From NCBI GenBank assembly GCA_963920765.1, contig OY987246.1, positions 15,620,868 to 15,684,867 on the forward strand: a stretch of DNA of 64,000 nucleotides, read 5' to 3'. Positions 1-12,500 of this stretch are shown here, piece after piece. The stretch is from Ulota crispa. Its lineage: Eukaryota; Streptophyta; Bryopsida; Orthotrichales; Orthotrichaceae. A program made the translations under genes and the position numbers. A model generated the notes under the pieces. The model did not search any database. It was not told the origin of the DNA and was given only the letters and a program-made list of their open reading frames with translations. Positions within the stretch are counted from its first letter, which is position 1. Each line of letters opens with the position of its first letter.

Positions 1-534
1 CAATCAACTATTTTTTGGTTGCTGCCCTTTTTTGTAGGCTACCCAAAATGAATTTTTTTTGTTGAAAAAATTAAAAATATTTTCATACATGAAAACAAGT
101 CTACTTTCCAACCTAGTTTGAATCATGTCAATCTAAGTTAAAAACCACCAACGAGAATTTTTCAAAGACAAACACTTCAATATTTTCTAGTGTTACAAAA
201 TTTACTATTACGGGAAATTAATGATGTCCTCTCCATAAAAAATATTGCATTTTTGAACTTTCCAATAGAATGTCTATTTTCAGCCAATCACACCAAATTC
301 TAAAATCAATGAATAAATTTTGTAATTTTGATTAATATTAAATGGTAAATGCTTCTAAATTCATTAAATAAGAGTAAAAACTTTTTTTTGAATGTTTGAA
401 CGTATGGGTAATTACTAAACATCATGATTTTTGGTTTTCCTTTTTAAACAAACTTCATTGAAGTTACAAAAGTATCATTTTAAAGCGCATTTATGTTTTG
501 CCCTTACCCCTTTAATTGGGCATTTAGGGGTTAA
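1..534. repeat. AT-rich DNA ending in a lone TTAA-element terminus
   Basis: No gene is visible. Bases 518-530 read GGGCATTTAGGGG and are followed by TTAA at 531-534, which matches the right terminus of the TTAA family seen many times below. No matching left terminus (TTAACCCC) occurs upstream, so the left half lies outside the window or is lost. Confidence 0.5.
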
Positions 535-1886
535 ATAATCCATAGCAATTGATTTTAGTACTTTTTGGGCTGATACACTTTAAATATATGGAGCATCCAT
601 GTTTGTATAACCATAATTTCATTTCCCCAAATACTATCAAACAAATTTGTAGTTTGGATGAATCCTTTACTTTATTTTGTTGAAATGAGATAGTATTGGA
701 ATTTTTCACAAAAGCACTCATCTAGACATGATAACATCCCTCATTTATAAACACAAAAATTCTACAAACTTACAAGTATAAGCATGTTATTTTCAAAACG
801 TCAACGTCATAGCAATATCTATCAAGGCTTGATAAATAGGAGAAGTATCGTAAGCAAAGCCAAATCACAGTCATGTAGTCTTTCTGGGTACCCTGATCGT
901 GCCATCACCCAAGTCTCAAATAGCAAAGAAGTGACTGAAAGGCTTGAAGCCATAATTAAACCTTTATTGCAGTAGATCCAAGCCATAATTCTCCACAAAA
1001 GTCCGAGTAGAAGAGGATTAACTTGTCGTAATGAGGTAAGAGTGCGATCAAAAAGCAACCCTCAGTCTAGAAGCAATTCAGGTGAGTGCATTCGTTCCGC
1101 ATTGTTCTTCCTAGGGGAAGACTCACTGGGGGGACACCTCGCCTCACTGCTGCCAGAACTCTCTTGTCTTCGCACTAAGTTACTGCTCAAACCCGCCCGT
1201 AGAACTTGCGATTTTGACACTACTGCCCAGTGCAGAACATTTGACATTACTGCCCAGTGGCTGCTGCCCGTGTCCTTGTGAGCGCCGGGCCCAATGTTAG
1301 CTGCCCGTGTCTTTGTGAGCTCCCTGCTCAGTATCTGCTGCCTGAACCCGCCGGTTGAACTCGCGATTTCCCAATATTTACCCCTTGTGAGCACCCTGCG
1401 CAGTGTTTCACCCGGTAGGTTCCATGCAGGGATAATAGTGATAATTTGTTCCCTAAATTTTTAATGTTCAATTATAATTTACTCTAAGGTCCTTCAACTA
1501 AGCAAGGTCCCAAATTCAATCGCTAGATCAGATGGTAAAATTCTGAAATCTCAAACAAATTGAAATGCAAAAAAGCAAGCTTTTCCACCTGGCCCCACAC
1601 CGCGAAACAGGACGCAGGGCAGTCGCAGGGGGGAAATATAGTTGTTTACCGACGTCACCTCGCCTCGCCTTGCCTCGCTGCTGCCACTTGCCCAGAACCG
1701 TCTTTTCTCCTCATTTCTGACCGAGCACGCTGCCACCGGTGCTCTGCTACCTCTCTGGGTGGCGCTTCGCCTCAGCTGGGCAATGCTCAAAAAGTACTTG
1801 TTGATGGCTGGGGACCTGGGGTTACATGACATGCCATTCAGCGAGGCCAGGGTGACCAATTTTCAGAGTTTTTTACAAACAAAGTA
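535..1886. other. intergenic, two GC-richer patches, no supported gene
   Basis: Two patches at about 1040-1420 and 1560-1860 are richer in GC than their surroundings and hold only short overlapping open frames on both strands, none with a recognisable domain. The first has imperfect internal repeats (CTTGTGAGC three times, CTGCCCAGTG twice). Bases about 1000-1095 resemble parts of the tandem array at 5137-5925 and its flank at 5990-6090 (shared AGAGGATTAACTT, GAGTGCGATCAAAA and AGAAGCAATTCAGGTG). Confidence 0.4.
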
Positions 1887-2468
1887 CTCCCTCTGTCCCA
1901 ATATAAAGCTCCAAATTAGGCATAGTTCTTGTCCCACTAAAAAGTTCCCTTTTGCTAATTTCAATTCTTGAGTAAGCGTTTGTCATGTCCAATGATCTCA
2001 TGGGGGCAAGTTAAGCAATTAAAGAGCATTCCTCTCCTAACAAGCTTGGCCTTGCCCATATGAGGTACCATTGTTGCTACTAATCTTTAAATCATCAATA
2101 ATGAGGAGCTTGCAACATGTACAATTATGATATTTTTTGCATGGAATTTGGGTGCCCAAATGGCAACATCAAAGTAGGAGATTTTGCACACACTTGGTAG
2201 ATGGTATATTGATTCTAGAATGCATGTGTCATTATTACAAAGACTAAAATAATGAGGAGCTGGCAGCCTTAACAAATTATGCACAAATTTGATACCTTTG
2301 GCATGGAGTTTTGGTGTCTAAATGACAACATAAAAACTTGAGGTTTTGGATGTATTTGGTAGGTGGTATATTGATTCTGGAATGCATTTGTCACTAGCAT
2401 AATGACTAAAAATACAATTAATTCCTTGTGGAGAAATTTTTTGGAGCTTTATAATGGGACAGAGGGAG
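1887..2468. mobile_element. Stowaway-like MITE
   Basis: The left end reads CTCCCTCTGTCCCAATATAA after TA at 1885-1886. The right end is the near-complement TTATAATGGGACAGAGGGAG followed by TA at 2469-2470. A CTCCCTC terminus with a TA duplication is the signature of Stowaway MITEs of the Tc1/mariner group. At about 580 bp the copy is long for the family, so it may carry inserted DNA. No coding capacity. Confidence 0.75.
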
Positions 2469-2549
2469 TACAAAACTTAGGTACTTGAGATGTTCAAAGT
2501 GTTTTGAAATTTTAAGAAATGTATGCTCATGTGAATTATTAACACCATA

Positions 2550-2830
2550 TTATGTAATCTCAGAAAAAGGGTACTTTTTGGGACTTTTGAAAGTTCTAAG
2601 TGATCACCTAAAACCGAGCTCTAGCATTTTTTTGGTACACGTGCCCTCACCAAAGAGGAGGAATTTGAGAGGGAAAAAATCTTAGTGGCCCAGACTGAAT
2701 CTGATACCTTCAAATCTGGTTTAAGGTAACCTTTTGGGTTGAGTACAAAATGGGACCCCCCCTTTTTCCCACATTACATAATATGGTGTTCATTCCTGTT
2801 TACCTTAAACAAGCTGGATTTCAAAATCAA
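2550..2830. repeat. dispersed repeat, copy 1 (second copy at 30860-34990)
   Basis: About 2560-2790 matches 30870-31044 joined directly to 34938-34985, with shared strings such as GAGAGGAGGAATTTG, GGGAAAAAATC and GAGTACAAAATGG. In the second copy a large TTAA element sits at the point corresponding to about 2744 here, so this copy approximates the unoccupied site. Confidence 0.6.
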
Positions 2831-4020
2831 AATATGCATTCAGCTTTGGATTTCTAATGTCTTAGATGATTACGGTTAAATGTATTTTATTTTGTATCAT
2901 GAATCTGCGAATCTGCGTTGTTTATAAAAGCAAATGTTTATCAAATAAAACCATGATTTACAAACAAGCATAAATACATGTTAAGTCTGTATTGAATTTC
3001 AAGGAAGATCATTCAACGAGTCACAGTTCTCTTCTTTCTTACTATTAGGTAGTTAAAGTACTAAGATAATAATTTAGTTTACTTCTTTTTACTCACTACT
3101 CAAAAAAAGATGATCTCATCAATTAAATTTGGAGGGGTCATTTAGGAGTGGGCGCCTGGGCGTCACAGTTGGAAGTTGAAGGAGAAGGTAACGTTGCTGG
3201 TTATCCCTTATCACACATGGCATTTTAAGAGAGACAATCTAAAATGTTTCTTTGATGTCTCTTACTATTGAAAGCTGGCAACCTCAAATTTATGTTACAA
3301 AAGGTGACAAAGCAACCACAAGCAAAGCTGCACTACAAAAACATCCTGAAAATGTTAAAGATTCTCAAAATGTATTCAATGAAGGAGGAGCATTTTGAGA
3401 AAGCCCAAAATTTCATAACTTTTGGCCATATAAGTGGTTGCTCTTAAAATAGGGCTTCTTTCTGAAAGCTTGAAGTTGAATCTCTTGATTGAACTCCCAA
3501 CTCTGACGCCTCCTAATGGCAAGTGACCAATTCACCAATTACTGTGGAATTCATAAATCTCCACTCCACATAAATTATACATTTTGTAAGTCACAAATAG
3601 CACTTTAGTCATAAATCAATCTTTATTGCACTAGATCCAAATAATAATACCTCATGCAAATGCAAAACTACACGCTTCTATATAGAATACCATTGCAAAA
3701 CCACGAAATCCTTTCTGCCTCTACAGGATATCAACAGGTAAGGACGTTAGGTACGATAATCCAAATTTATCCAAGCTCCAAAACCGCCACTTGATTAGTT
3801 CTTCAGCTAGTGTCCACCCCGTTCGATTCTTTGAGGGTACCTGTTATAGAGATTTGATTTTAGAGCATTTGCAAACAAAAATATGGTCTTTTGTAGCTTT
3901 TCTCAACAATACTCAAATAATGCATTTCTCGGTGCACTGGAATCGTTTTTCAGTTCTCAACATATTACTTTAAATTTGACCACTTTCTCAACAGGAGCTG
4001 AGGATCCGGAACAAATTAAC
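2831..4020. other. intergenic, nothing recognised
   Basis: AT-rich sequence without a long open frame. CACTACAAAAAC at about 3332 resembles a CACTA-type terminus but no partner end was found. Confidence 0.5.
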
Positions 4021-5136
4021 TGAGTGACGATTTTGGGCGCACTTACGTTGCAAAAGAGAATTGCATCAGTCAATCGATCCTGGGATGGATGTGGCAGCCT
4101 GGGTTGCTCTTCGTGGGCATCGGGCTCTGCAAGCCAGCTTCAATGTCAAATCCTGGTCCAAAGTCAGGTTGGTCAGGGGCCTCAGGGCCTCCTCTCAAGT
4201 TGGGGTTGGCGGGGCCTGCCACGGCATCAGCCGCCAACAGTGCCGCTCCTCCGTCAACTGGCGCTAACAGTGCTGCTCTATCGTCAGCTGGCGCTAACTC
4301 GCGGCCGTTTGGGCCTCCGTGAGCTGCTCGCACCATCGCCAGGGCCTTTGAGATAGTTGAACCCATTGATTGATGTTCCGCCTCCAACAACAAAAATGTT
4401 TGTCCTGTCACACGCAACTTTAGCAAAATTCATTCACAACAGGACACGAACCACTACCGACTCTGCCTTGCTTGATAAAATCCATACACCTGAAAAGGTG
4501 GCAATCGAGCTCCCAGCCTCGCTATCCGCACCGTCTGTTTATTTCCACGATCATTCACAATTCAATACCTGCTAACGCTGCTCAGGCCAAAAGACTTTTT
4601 GCATTCACTTATAATGGGATGTGTACCCTCACAACTCCTTGACACAAAAGGGCGGTAATTGTGGACTGAAACACCCAGACTTGCTAGTACAGTCAAATGA
4701 TCCATTTTCAACAAACACCAAAACTAAACACCTGTTGACGCACCGCACGTCCAAAGCACATCGATTGTCCGCGAGCTAGAGAGGCAAGCAAATTTGTACT
4801 CAGCACCTTCCGAACAAGAAGAACTAGAGGTTGCAGCTAGTATTGCGATAGTGTAGCTAGCCGATGCATTAATTCTATCCGCTAGAGCCTAGAGGAGGAT
4901 CGCCTGTTGAGCCAAATGCTGGCAGATCAGGCAGACATCGCACATGGTCAGAGAATCGGGACCCGCAGCGCGCGTTTGGGGGAGGTGCAGCCTAGCTTCA
5001 ACTTGCTTTCAAACAGAGGAAGGATATTCACACGACTCCCTTCGAGTGTGAAAATAGCTAATCGATGTTCAAAAAAAAAAAAAAAAAAGAACTGAAAGCT
5101 GCAGCCCGAGTACAAAAGTAATAACTTGCCGATAAA
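4020..5136. other. GC-rich patch with overlapping short open frames
   Basis: The patch is GC-rich from about 4080 to 4340 and has open frames of 70-118 codons on both strands. The longest (minus, 4070-4426) encodes an Ala/Gly/Pro-rich stretch with three tandem versions of a short unit (LAPADDRAAL, LAPVDGGAAL, LAADAV). I recognise no domain. It may be a 5' exon or promoter remnant or simply a GC-rich repeat. A run of 18 A lies at about 5070-5087. Confidence 0.25.
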
Positions 5137-5925
5137 GGTAAGCAAGCGATCAACAAAACAACCCGCACACTACAATCAATTCCGGTGAGTGTTATCGCAG
5201 CGCCACCACCGCAAGGCGCTCCGGTGAGACACTTGTGCGACAACTGACGATTACTCGTCGAAATGAGCTTAATGAGGTAACGAAAGCGAGATCAAAAACA
5301 TGTTGCACACTAGAATCAATTCCGGAGTGCAATTGCAGCGCCACAAGGCGCTCCGGTGAGACACTCGTGTGACAACTGACGATTACTCGTCGAAATGAGC
5401 TTAATGAGGTAACGAAAGCGAGATCAAAAACATGTTGCACACTAGAATCAATTCCGGAGTGCAATTGCAGCGCCACAAGGCGCTCCGGTGAGACACTCGT
5501 GTGACAACTGACGATTACTCGTCGAAATGAGCTTAATGAGGTAACGAAAGCGAGATCAAAAACATGTTGCACACTAGAATCAATTCCGGAGTGCAATTGC
5601 AGCGCCACAAGGCGCTCCGGTGAGACACTCGTGTGACAACTGACGATTACTCGTCGAAATGAGCTTAATGAGGTAACGAAAGCGAGATCAAAAACATGTT
5701 GCACACTAGAATCAATTCCGGAGTGCAATTGCAGCGCCACAAGGCGCTCCGGTGAGACACTCGTGTGACAACTGACGATTACTCGTCGAAATGAGCTTAA
5801 TGAGGTAACGAAAGCGAGATCAAAAACATGCCGCACACTAGAATCGATTCCGGAGTGCAATCGCCGTGCCATCCCAAGGCGCTCCGGTGAGACACTCGCA
5901 GCAAGCGCACATCCAAAAACTCCCG
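5137..5925. repeat. 132-bp tandem array
   Basis: CGAAAGCGAGATCAAAAACA begins at 5281, 5413, 5545, 5677 and 5809, an exact 132-bp period. The four units from 5281 to 5808 look identical by eye. The flanking units (about 5137-5280 and 5809-5925) are diverged. Because 132 is divisible by three, the minus strand stays open for 226 codons (5192-5872) and would encode a 44-residue repeat containing FDLAFVTSLSSFRRVIVSC. The frame has no recognised domain and is probably a by-product of the period. Identity between units indicates recent amplification. Confidence 0.85.
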
Positions 5926-6858
5926 CACACTAGTTAGAAACAATTCCGGTGAGTTCATCAAGACGGGCATCAAAATGGAAACTACTGCAAGCTGAACTCG
6001 ACTACACGAGGATTAACTTACCGAAATCTGAGAAGAGTGCGATCAAAATACAATACACACACATAGAAGCAATTCAGGTGTCTGAGTGCATTGCGCTGGT
6101 TACCTCAACATGGCTGAAAGCAAGACGTCTCGCTGCTTCAAGTGGCTTCAAGTCACGAACCGGTTGCTGCGCGGGTACCGACCACCAGTCGCTAGTCGCC
6201 GCTGTGGACGCCGCTAAATCAGGGTTAAATTTTTGTATCTTCGCTGGTAGAGCGACACGCACCCCACAATGGTAGCTCAGGTAAGGAAAATTTGGACAGA
6301 GTTGGATAGAATTCGTGGATTGTGCTTATTCATCCATATAAGTTTCTAATATTAGTAACTTCCATCCAAAGACGAATCTGGACTTGACTGAGGGAGGGGT
6401 TTGGCCACTTCATCCAATTTATCACTCATTTTTTATAGTGTTGTGATCGCCAGTTGGTTTTTCAGGGAAGATTTAGGCGAAATTTCTCCCTGCCGCTAAC
6501 TGCGTCGGATGATGTACCGGGCAGTGTTCGAGGAGAAATTTTGATTTCACCCGCTAAAAACCGGCATTTCAACAAAATTTGAAACGACTCAACATTATTT
6601 TTTAATATCAACCTATCTTGCAAAGTTCGAAAAATTGGTTGTCTTTCAACCCTCTTGCAAATCCCTAGAGCTTCCGGGTTGAAAAAACAATACTCCTCAT
6701 GTTAGGATAAACTTGGATATTTTATTTCAAGATGGCAATAAATGAACTTGGGGGCTACTACACCTAAACAACCTGTTTCCATTTTTCTTTGACTTGATCG
6801 ATTTGATCAGAAACCGAAAGACGATTGAGCAAATGGTCTTTGCAAAAACAAGCGTCTC
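5926..6858. other. array flank and intergenic DNA
   Basis: Bases about 5990-6090 are a diverged relative of the array and of 1000-1095. A plus-strand open frame of 108 codons (5949-6275) overlaps this repeat and has no recognised domain. From about 6280 the sequence becomes AT-rich and shows nothing further. Confidence 0.35.
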
Positions 6859-6862
6859 TTAA

Positions 6863-7811
6863 CCCTTAAAGGACCAATTGTCCACTCGGGGGACAAATGG
6901 ATTTTGGGCATGTACCTATAGCTAATTTATTTTTTGTGATTTTTTGAAAATTTTAATGAAGGTGGAGAATCCAAAGATCTACGTGGGCATCTAATTTTTT
7001 CTTCATTCCGACATTTATTGAAGAAGTTATGCATGAATTTCTGAAAAAGGGGGAGGGCGGGTAGCCGAACAAAAAAACTAAAATTGTATTTTTTAAAATA
7101 AATTTTGAAATTGGTTCTTTAGATTTTTATATATGTGAAAATCTTTGATTCATTGAATTTTAATTGATGAGATGAAAGTTATGAGAAGTATTAGTTTGCG
7201 GGTAGTTATGGGACTCCCAAACCATTCTTTTTGCCCCTTGAAAACTTTGTTACTTTACTTTTATGAGCTCTTTATGTTTTTTTTTTTTTTGACATTTTGT
7301 TTTTCCAAGTTGTAATAGACTAAGATTCCTTGGATTTTGACAGTTGGATCAAAGTAATTTAGATGTCTCAATTTTACATAAATTCTCCAACTTTGCCTAG
7401 TGTATATGCAAATTTCATGGCCTTATGGCATTGCAAGATTTTACAAAGTATGATTCACACCTCTAGTTCATTTGAAAACTCTCCCACATTTACCTAACTT
7501 GGTCTTCTACATGGGAAAAATAAACCTCAACTTTGCATAGAGCAATTTTTTTGATATAGGAGCCATCAAAGGCTTTTGAAATTTTTGGGCAACAGGGAAA
7601 AAAACTTTTTTTTTCACTTTAGATTTCAATATCTCACTCCTCTACTTCTAGGATGAGCTGAAATTTTTCCCACAAATACCTCCCATAGTCTATGGCAAGA
7701 TCTTACAGTTAAATTTTCAAAGAAACTTTTTTTCCTACCTTTCTATTCATTCCCCCAAAAGTGGCAATTTTCAGTGATTTTTAAAGAAAAAAGGGCTTGG
7801 TCCCTTAGGGG
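6863..7811. mobile_element. TTAA element B (subfamily 2, 949 bp)
   Basis: Flanked by TTAA at 6859-6862 and 7812-7815. Left terminus CCCTTAAAGGACCAA, right terminus the complement of CCCCTAAGGGACCAA. A subterminal palindrome (GTCCACTCGGGGGAC) lies near the left end and recurs in copies G and I. No coding capacity. The right TTAA is shared with the next element. Confidence 0.8.
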
Positions 7812-7815
7812 TTAA

Positions 7816-8468
7816 CCCCTAAATGCCCAAGCCACCAGATTTGGGTCTTTACAAAACTTTGAAGATGAATAAAACCTTATTGAATCATTAATTTCAGTAC
7901 TTTTTTTCAATATAAGTTTGTTTTGAGGTCTACTTTCAACATCAAAAATCTGATTTTGAAAATGAAAGTTGATGATTTTTCTACTCAAGATTTTGTACAA
8001 GGGTGTCCCTTGCAATCTTGAGTTTTTTTAGTGTAGGAAGATCTTGAAAATAAGCCTTAAATACACTAGAGCTTGGAGAAAAATCCACATTAGAATTCCA
8101 TTTAAAAAAATGTAGGAGTAGATTTTTAAAACCGTAAATTGAATAGAGTTAAACATGTAATGACCTTAAACCTCCTATTTTTTTAGTGACCAACTTTTCA
8201 TATTTGACATGTGAAATGAGGATTAGAAAGCTTTAAGTCACTTTTGCACTTTTAACACCCTCATGTTCAAACATTATAATCTTTCAAACTAAAAGTGATT
8301 TAGTGATATTGATGTGTTTTTCTTTTTCCATGTAATCTCTAACATGTTTAGTTTAAATTTGTATGCTTACAATTGAAAAAAACTTGATGGGATTTATGAA
8401 AAGGTTGATTGATTGTTAAGTTTCATGGAAAGTCCAAGAAGCCCAGATGGGGCTTGGGCATTTAAGGG
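7816..8468. mobile_element. TTAA element C (subfamily 1, 653 bp)
   Basis: Begins CCCCTAAATGCCCAAGCC after TTAA at 7812-7815 and ends GGCTTGGGCATTTAAGGG before TTAA at 8469-8472. Its interior matches element D at 9727-10369 in the same orientation. Non-coding. Confidence 0.85.
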
Positions 8469-8472
8469 TTAA

Positions 8473-9434
8473 ACATTTTTCTTGCTCTTCAAGGCTAGTG
8501 TAGTGTTTTTGTTTTGGCATCCTTATGGTTGTGTGCAGCTAGGATGCAAACCCGGTTTTGAAGATTTCGGATAGTTTCAAGGCATTGGAGGCCTTAAAGC
8601 CATGGAAACTCTAGCTTGTTGAGGTGTTGGGTGTGCTAGTTGGATTTCTTTGCACTTGGGCGGGCCGGGCTGGAAAAAGAAAGATACTCTTGCGCTAAGT
8701 GGAGTTTGCATCAAGTGCGGGTCAAGGGCGTTGGTGAGAATGAAAGCATGTAAAAGAATGTTGAATCAACCAAAGATTATGCGAGGCCCGTGTTGGCAAC
8801 TGCGTATTGCAGGGCAAAAAACACTCACCTCTAGATTGCTTCTAGGATGGGAGTACCCAAAATGACCCCATCATATAGTTTCTCAAGGTTTGATTATAAG
8901 TGGTGGTTATAAGTCACCGGCACTGACGTGGCGTTCTTCCAGTAATGAAACCATTGTCTTGTGACTGCAAATATTAAGGGTTTGGTTTGATTGTCAAATA
9001 TTGAGTAAGGTAGTGTGCTCTAAAAGCGATGTGTAAGGGCTGGTCTCCCTTTTCATGGGCTTTTTAAGACAAGAAGATTTTTTTGCCTAATTTTCAGATA
9101 AAGAGAAATAGATGTCAAAATGTAACACAATATTTTTCATCTTTTTTTAAGTATTATTGAATTGTTTGATGAATTTTCAAAATTTTTTGTATTAGGTACC
9201 TGTTTGTGGCACGTAGGTCTCCCAAAATTTGTTCCCATGTAACTTGTAAAGAAATGAGGTGAAACTAAGGAATATGATTGGCTCTTGCAATTTAATACAC
9301 CTTAGTTTTCTTCTATGACTAAAGAGGTTCATTCAAGAACCACTTCATATTCATTCTTGAGTTACCTATATGGATGCTTTATATGAGAGGGTTGCAACTT
9401 GGGCACACGACCTTAAACTTACAACAATGTCCTT
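8473..9434. other. intergenic, nothing recognised
   Basis: A plus-strand open frame of 71 codons (8650-8865) has no recognised domain and no support as a gene. The rest is AT-rich. Confidence 0.4.
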
Positions 9435-10545
9435 TGTACAGTAGGGTACACTAATCTTACCAATTGCCCTTTTCAGTCATTCAATTTTTCTAGTGAAATG
9501 TGGATTATGATTCGTATATTTTTGTCAAAAAAATTATCATTGCAACTTTATGCAATCCCAAGCTCCCATGAAAGCTCCATTTGTGGTGAATTATTTTGTA
9601 AGAAATTCACGGTTTTATATGATAATTGAATGAAAAACATTGGTGATGAGTTTTTGAGATTGGATTCTGCAGATATGTAGGAAAAATCCATACACACATC
9701 TTCCATGCTAAAACAAACCCCCTTAACCTCTAAATGCGCAAGCAACCACATTTGGGTCTACAAATCTTTGAAGATGAATAAAACCTTTTCAAATCACTAT
9801 TTTCAGTATTTTTTTTCAATATAAGTTTGTTTTGAAGTTTGTTTTCAACATCAAAAATCTGGTTTTGAAAATTAATGTTCATGATTTTTCTACTCAAGAT
9901 TTTGTACAAGGGTGTCCACTGCAATCTTGAGTTTTCTAGTGTTGGAAGATCTTGAAAATGAACCTCAAACACACTAGAGCTTGGAGAAAAACCCACATTA
10001 GAAATCCATTTAAAAATTGTATAGGAGTAGATTTTTAGAGCCATAAATTGATTAAAGTCAGACATGTAATGACCTTAAACCCTCATATTTTTTGATGACC
10101 AACTTTTTAGACTTGACATGTGAAATGAGGATTAGAAGATTTCAAGTCACTTTTGCAATTTTAACACCCTCATGTTCAAACCTTATAATCTTTCAAACTA
10201 TAAGTGATATTGATGTGTTTTCTTTTTCCATGTAATCTCTAACATGTTTAGTTTTAATTTGTATTGTTACAACTGAAAAAAACTTGATGAAGTTTTTGAA
10301 AAGGTTGGTTGATTGTTAAGTTTCATGGAAATTCCAAGAAGCTCAAATAGGCCTTGGGCATTTAGGGGGTTAAGTAACAAAAATTTGATTTACAAATGAT
10401 TTTGATGAAACTTGTGATAGGCCCAAAATTTGTAAAATATGTATTTTTCTATGAAAATCAAATTTTGTTGTTTAGTTCATGTATTGTAACTAATATGTAT
10501 CTCTAAACATGATACATTGTTTACTTGATGAATAGCTAGTTTATA

Positions 10546-10583
<38 letters not shown>

Positions 10584-10953
10584 ACAAAATTTGAGCCTAT
10601 CATGAGTTTCACTAAGTCTTTTGTAGATCATATTTTTGTTACTTAAGGGGGGTTTTTTAGCATGGAAGATGCCAACAAAGAATGTTTCCTACATATCTAT
10701 GGAATCCAATCTCAAAATTCATCACCAATGTTTTTCAATCGATTCTAATAAACTATGAATTTCTTACAAAATAATGCACCAGAAATGGAGCTTTAGTTTT
10801 TAGGAACTAACATTTGGTAAGCTTACTTGGGATTGCATAAAGATGCCATGATAATATTTTTAACAAAAATATACTAATCATAATCCACATTTCATCAGAA
10901 AAATTGAATGACTGAAAAAAGCAATTGGTAAGATTAGTGTACCCCATTGTACA
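9435..10953. mobile_element. long-inverted-repeat element (TGTACA termini) hosting element D
   Basis: The left arm starts TGTACAGTAGGGTACACTAA at 9435. The right arm ends with the near-complement (TTAGTGTACCCCATTGTACA) at 10953. The arms run about 290 bp to the TTAA at 9723 and continue after element D (GTAACAAAAATTTG at 10374 pairs with the sequence ending GTTAC at 10642). The loop holds an AT microsatellite at about 10556-10582. Related arms occur at 18090-19130, 22680-23045 and 23103-24002. No transposase is visible. Confidence 0.75.
9727..10369. mobile_element. TTAA element D (subfamily 1, 643 bp)
   Basis: Begins CCTCTAAATGCGCAAGC after TTAA (9723-9726) and ends CCTTGGGCATTTAGGGGG before TTAA (10370-10373). 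It lies in the left arm of the palindromic element 9435-10953. The matching position in the right arm (10643-10646) has a single TTAA, which is the unoccupied site. Confidence 0.9.
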
Positions 10954-11761
10954 TTACAATTCCAGTGAAGCAAAGCAACATCAAGGAATAAAGTTTAGCT
11001 TCACAAACTAAAATTCAGCATTTCCCATTTTCAATCAATTTTTTTCCTAAATTGCATAATACACTTCCTCTATTAATATAGTAACATACAATGATCAGTT
11101 TTTTTTAATAAATCGATTGAATATTTTAACCGATAGTTTAAATTTCAAACAATTTTTTGCAATATCAAACGGCCAGCAATACGCTAAAATGCCAGATCAC
11201 CCCAACATTGGAGCAAAATGTAACCCACCCTTCATATCATAGGCCACCCACTTGCCATGTCATATGCCACGTGGGATCGGGACCCCTGATGAATTGCGTA
11301 TGAGGAAATGAACCCTCACATAACATTCAGTAGCGCTACCAGGCGATGCACTCCCTCCAGATGAAAATGGTGTGGAATTTTCCACACCCATCTTTAGCTA
11401 TGGGGACACTTGGCTGAATTAGTTAGAGAGTTTATGATAGAGAGGCTCAGTTTAGTGCACATACGTTGATGTGGAGATCACCCATGTCAGAAAATTAAAA
11501 TGAAAAAACAAAAAACAAAAAAAAAATCTTTTGTGTTAAGATGAAGTTCATGGGTGATACCTGAAGAGAGGAAAAGGCAACATCTCTTCAAGCTATTGAA
11601 TGTTATGTAGCATCATCAATGCAACCTTGTATTGTACAACTTTGAAGATTTGGATTTGCATCTCAAGACAAATCACTTATCATTGGTGAAGAATCTTTGC
11701 CACAAATTGCGCACAATAGTTTGTTTCCCTTGATTTGATTTTCAGAACATGTACACAATGT
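10954..11761. other. intergenic, repeat fragment only
   Basis: No gene. GGCTCAGTTTAGTGCACATA at about 11445 matches a terminus of the element at 40086-40603, so a fragment of that family is present. The rest is unassigned. Confidence 0.4.
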
Positions 11762-11765
11762 TTAA

Positions 11766-12418
11766 CCCCTAAATGCCCAAGGCCTATTTTGAGCCTCTAG
11801 GAATTTGCTCTAAACTTAACAAAAAGCCAACATTTTGATAAGTTGTATCAATTTATTTGAAATTATAACTATACAAATTCAAACGAGATATGTTAGATAT
11901 CAAATAGGAAAATAAAACACAACAATATTGCTTATGGATTGAAAGATTATAATGTTTAATCAAGAGGGTGTTAAAACTACATAAATGACTTCAAGTCTTT
12001 CAATCCTCTTTTCACATGTCAAATCTAAAAAAATGGTCGCATAAAAAAGATGAGGTTAAAGGACATAACATACATAACTCCAATCCATTTACAACTTTTC
12101 AAAATCTCTTTTTCAATTCTTTAAAATGAATTTATAGTGTGAAATTTTCTTCAAGATTTAGTGTATTTGAGGCTCATTTTCATGAGCTCTCAACACTAAA
12201 AAGTTAAGATTGCAATGGACACCTGTGCACAAAATCTTGAATAGAAAATTCACAATTAATAACTTTCAAAATCAGGTTTTTGATGCTAAAACTAGACTTC
12301 AAAAAGAATAATTTCAAAATACTAAATACTAAAATAGGCTAAATAGCAGATTAGTTAGGTTTTATTGAACTTCAAAATATTGTCGGCACCAAAATGTGGT
12401 GCCTTGGGCATTTATGGG
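11766..12418. mobile_element. TTAA element E (subfamily 1, inverted, 653 bp)
   Basis: Starts CCCCTAAATGCCCAAGGCC after TTAA (11762-11765) and ends GTGCCTTGGGCATTTATGGG before TTAA (12419-12422). The interior matches C and D in reverse orientation. Non-coding. Confidence 0.85.
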
Positions 12419-12500
12419 TTAAAGGTGGCATTTAGGATTGCAATTTAGGATTGCAATCTAGGAGTAAAGGTAATCAGAGTCATAATAAATAACTATGCTA

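Noticed and set aside
4024-4426. GC-rich overlapping frames as a real gene
   Set aside because: Frames are open on both strands because of composition, contain short internal repeats and match no domain I recognise.
5281-5808. CRISPR-like array
   Set aside because: The 132-bp units are contiguous with no variable spacers; this is a tandem satellite in a nuclear plant sequence.
5192-5872. 226-codon minus-strand open frame with 44-residue repeats
   Set aside because: It is open because the 132-bp period is divisible by three. No domain and no flanking gene structure; kept only as a note on the array.
6230-6280. Possible tRNA (GGTAGAGCG followed by GGTAGCTCAG)
   Set aside because: No acceptor stem or full cloverleaf could be drawn around these motifs.
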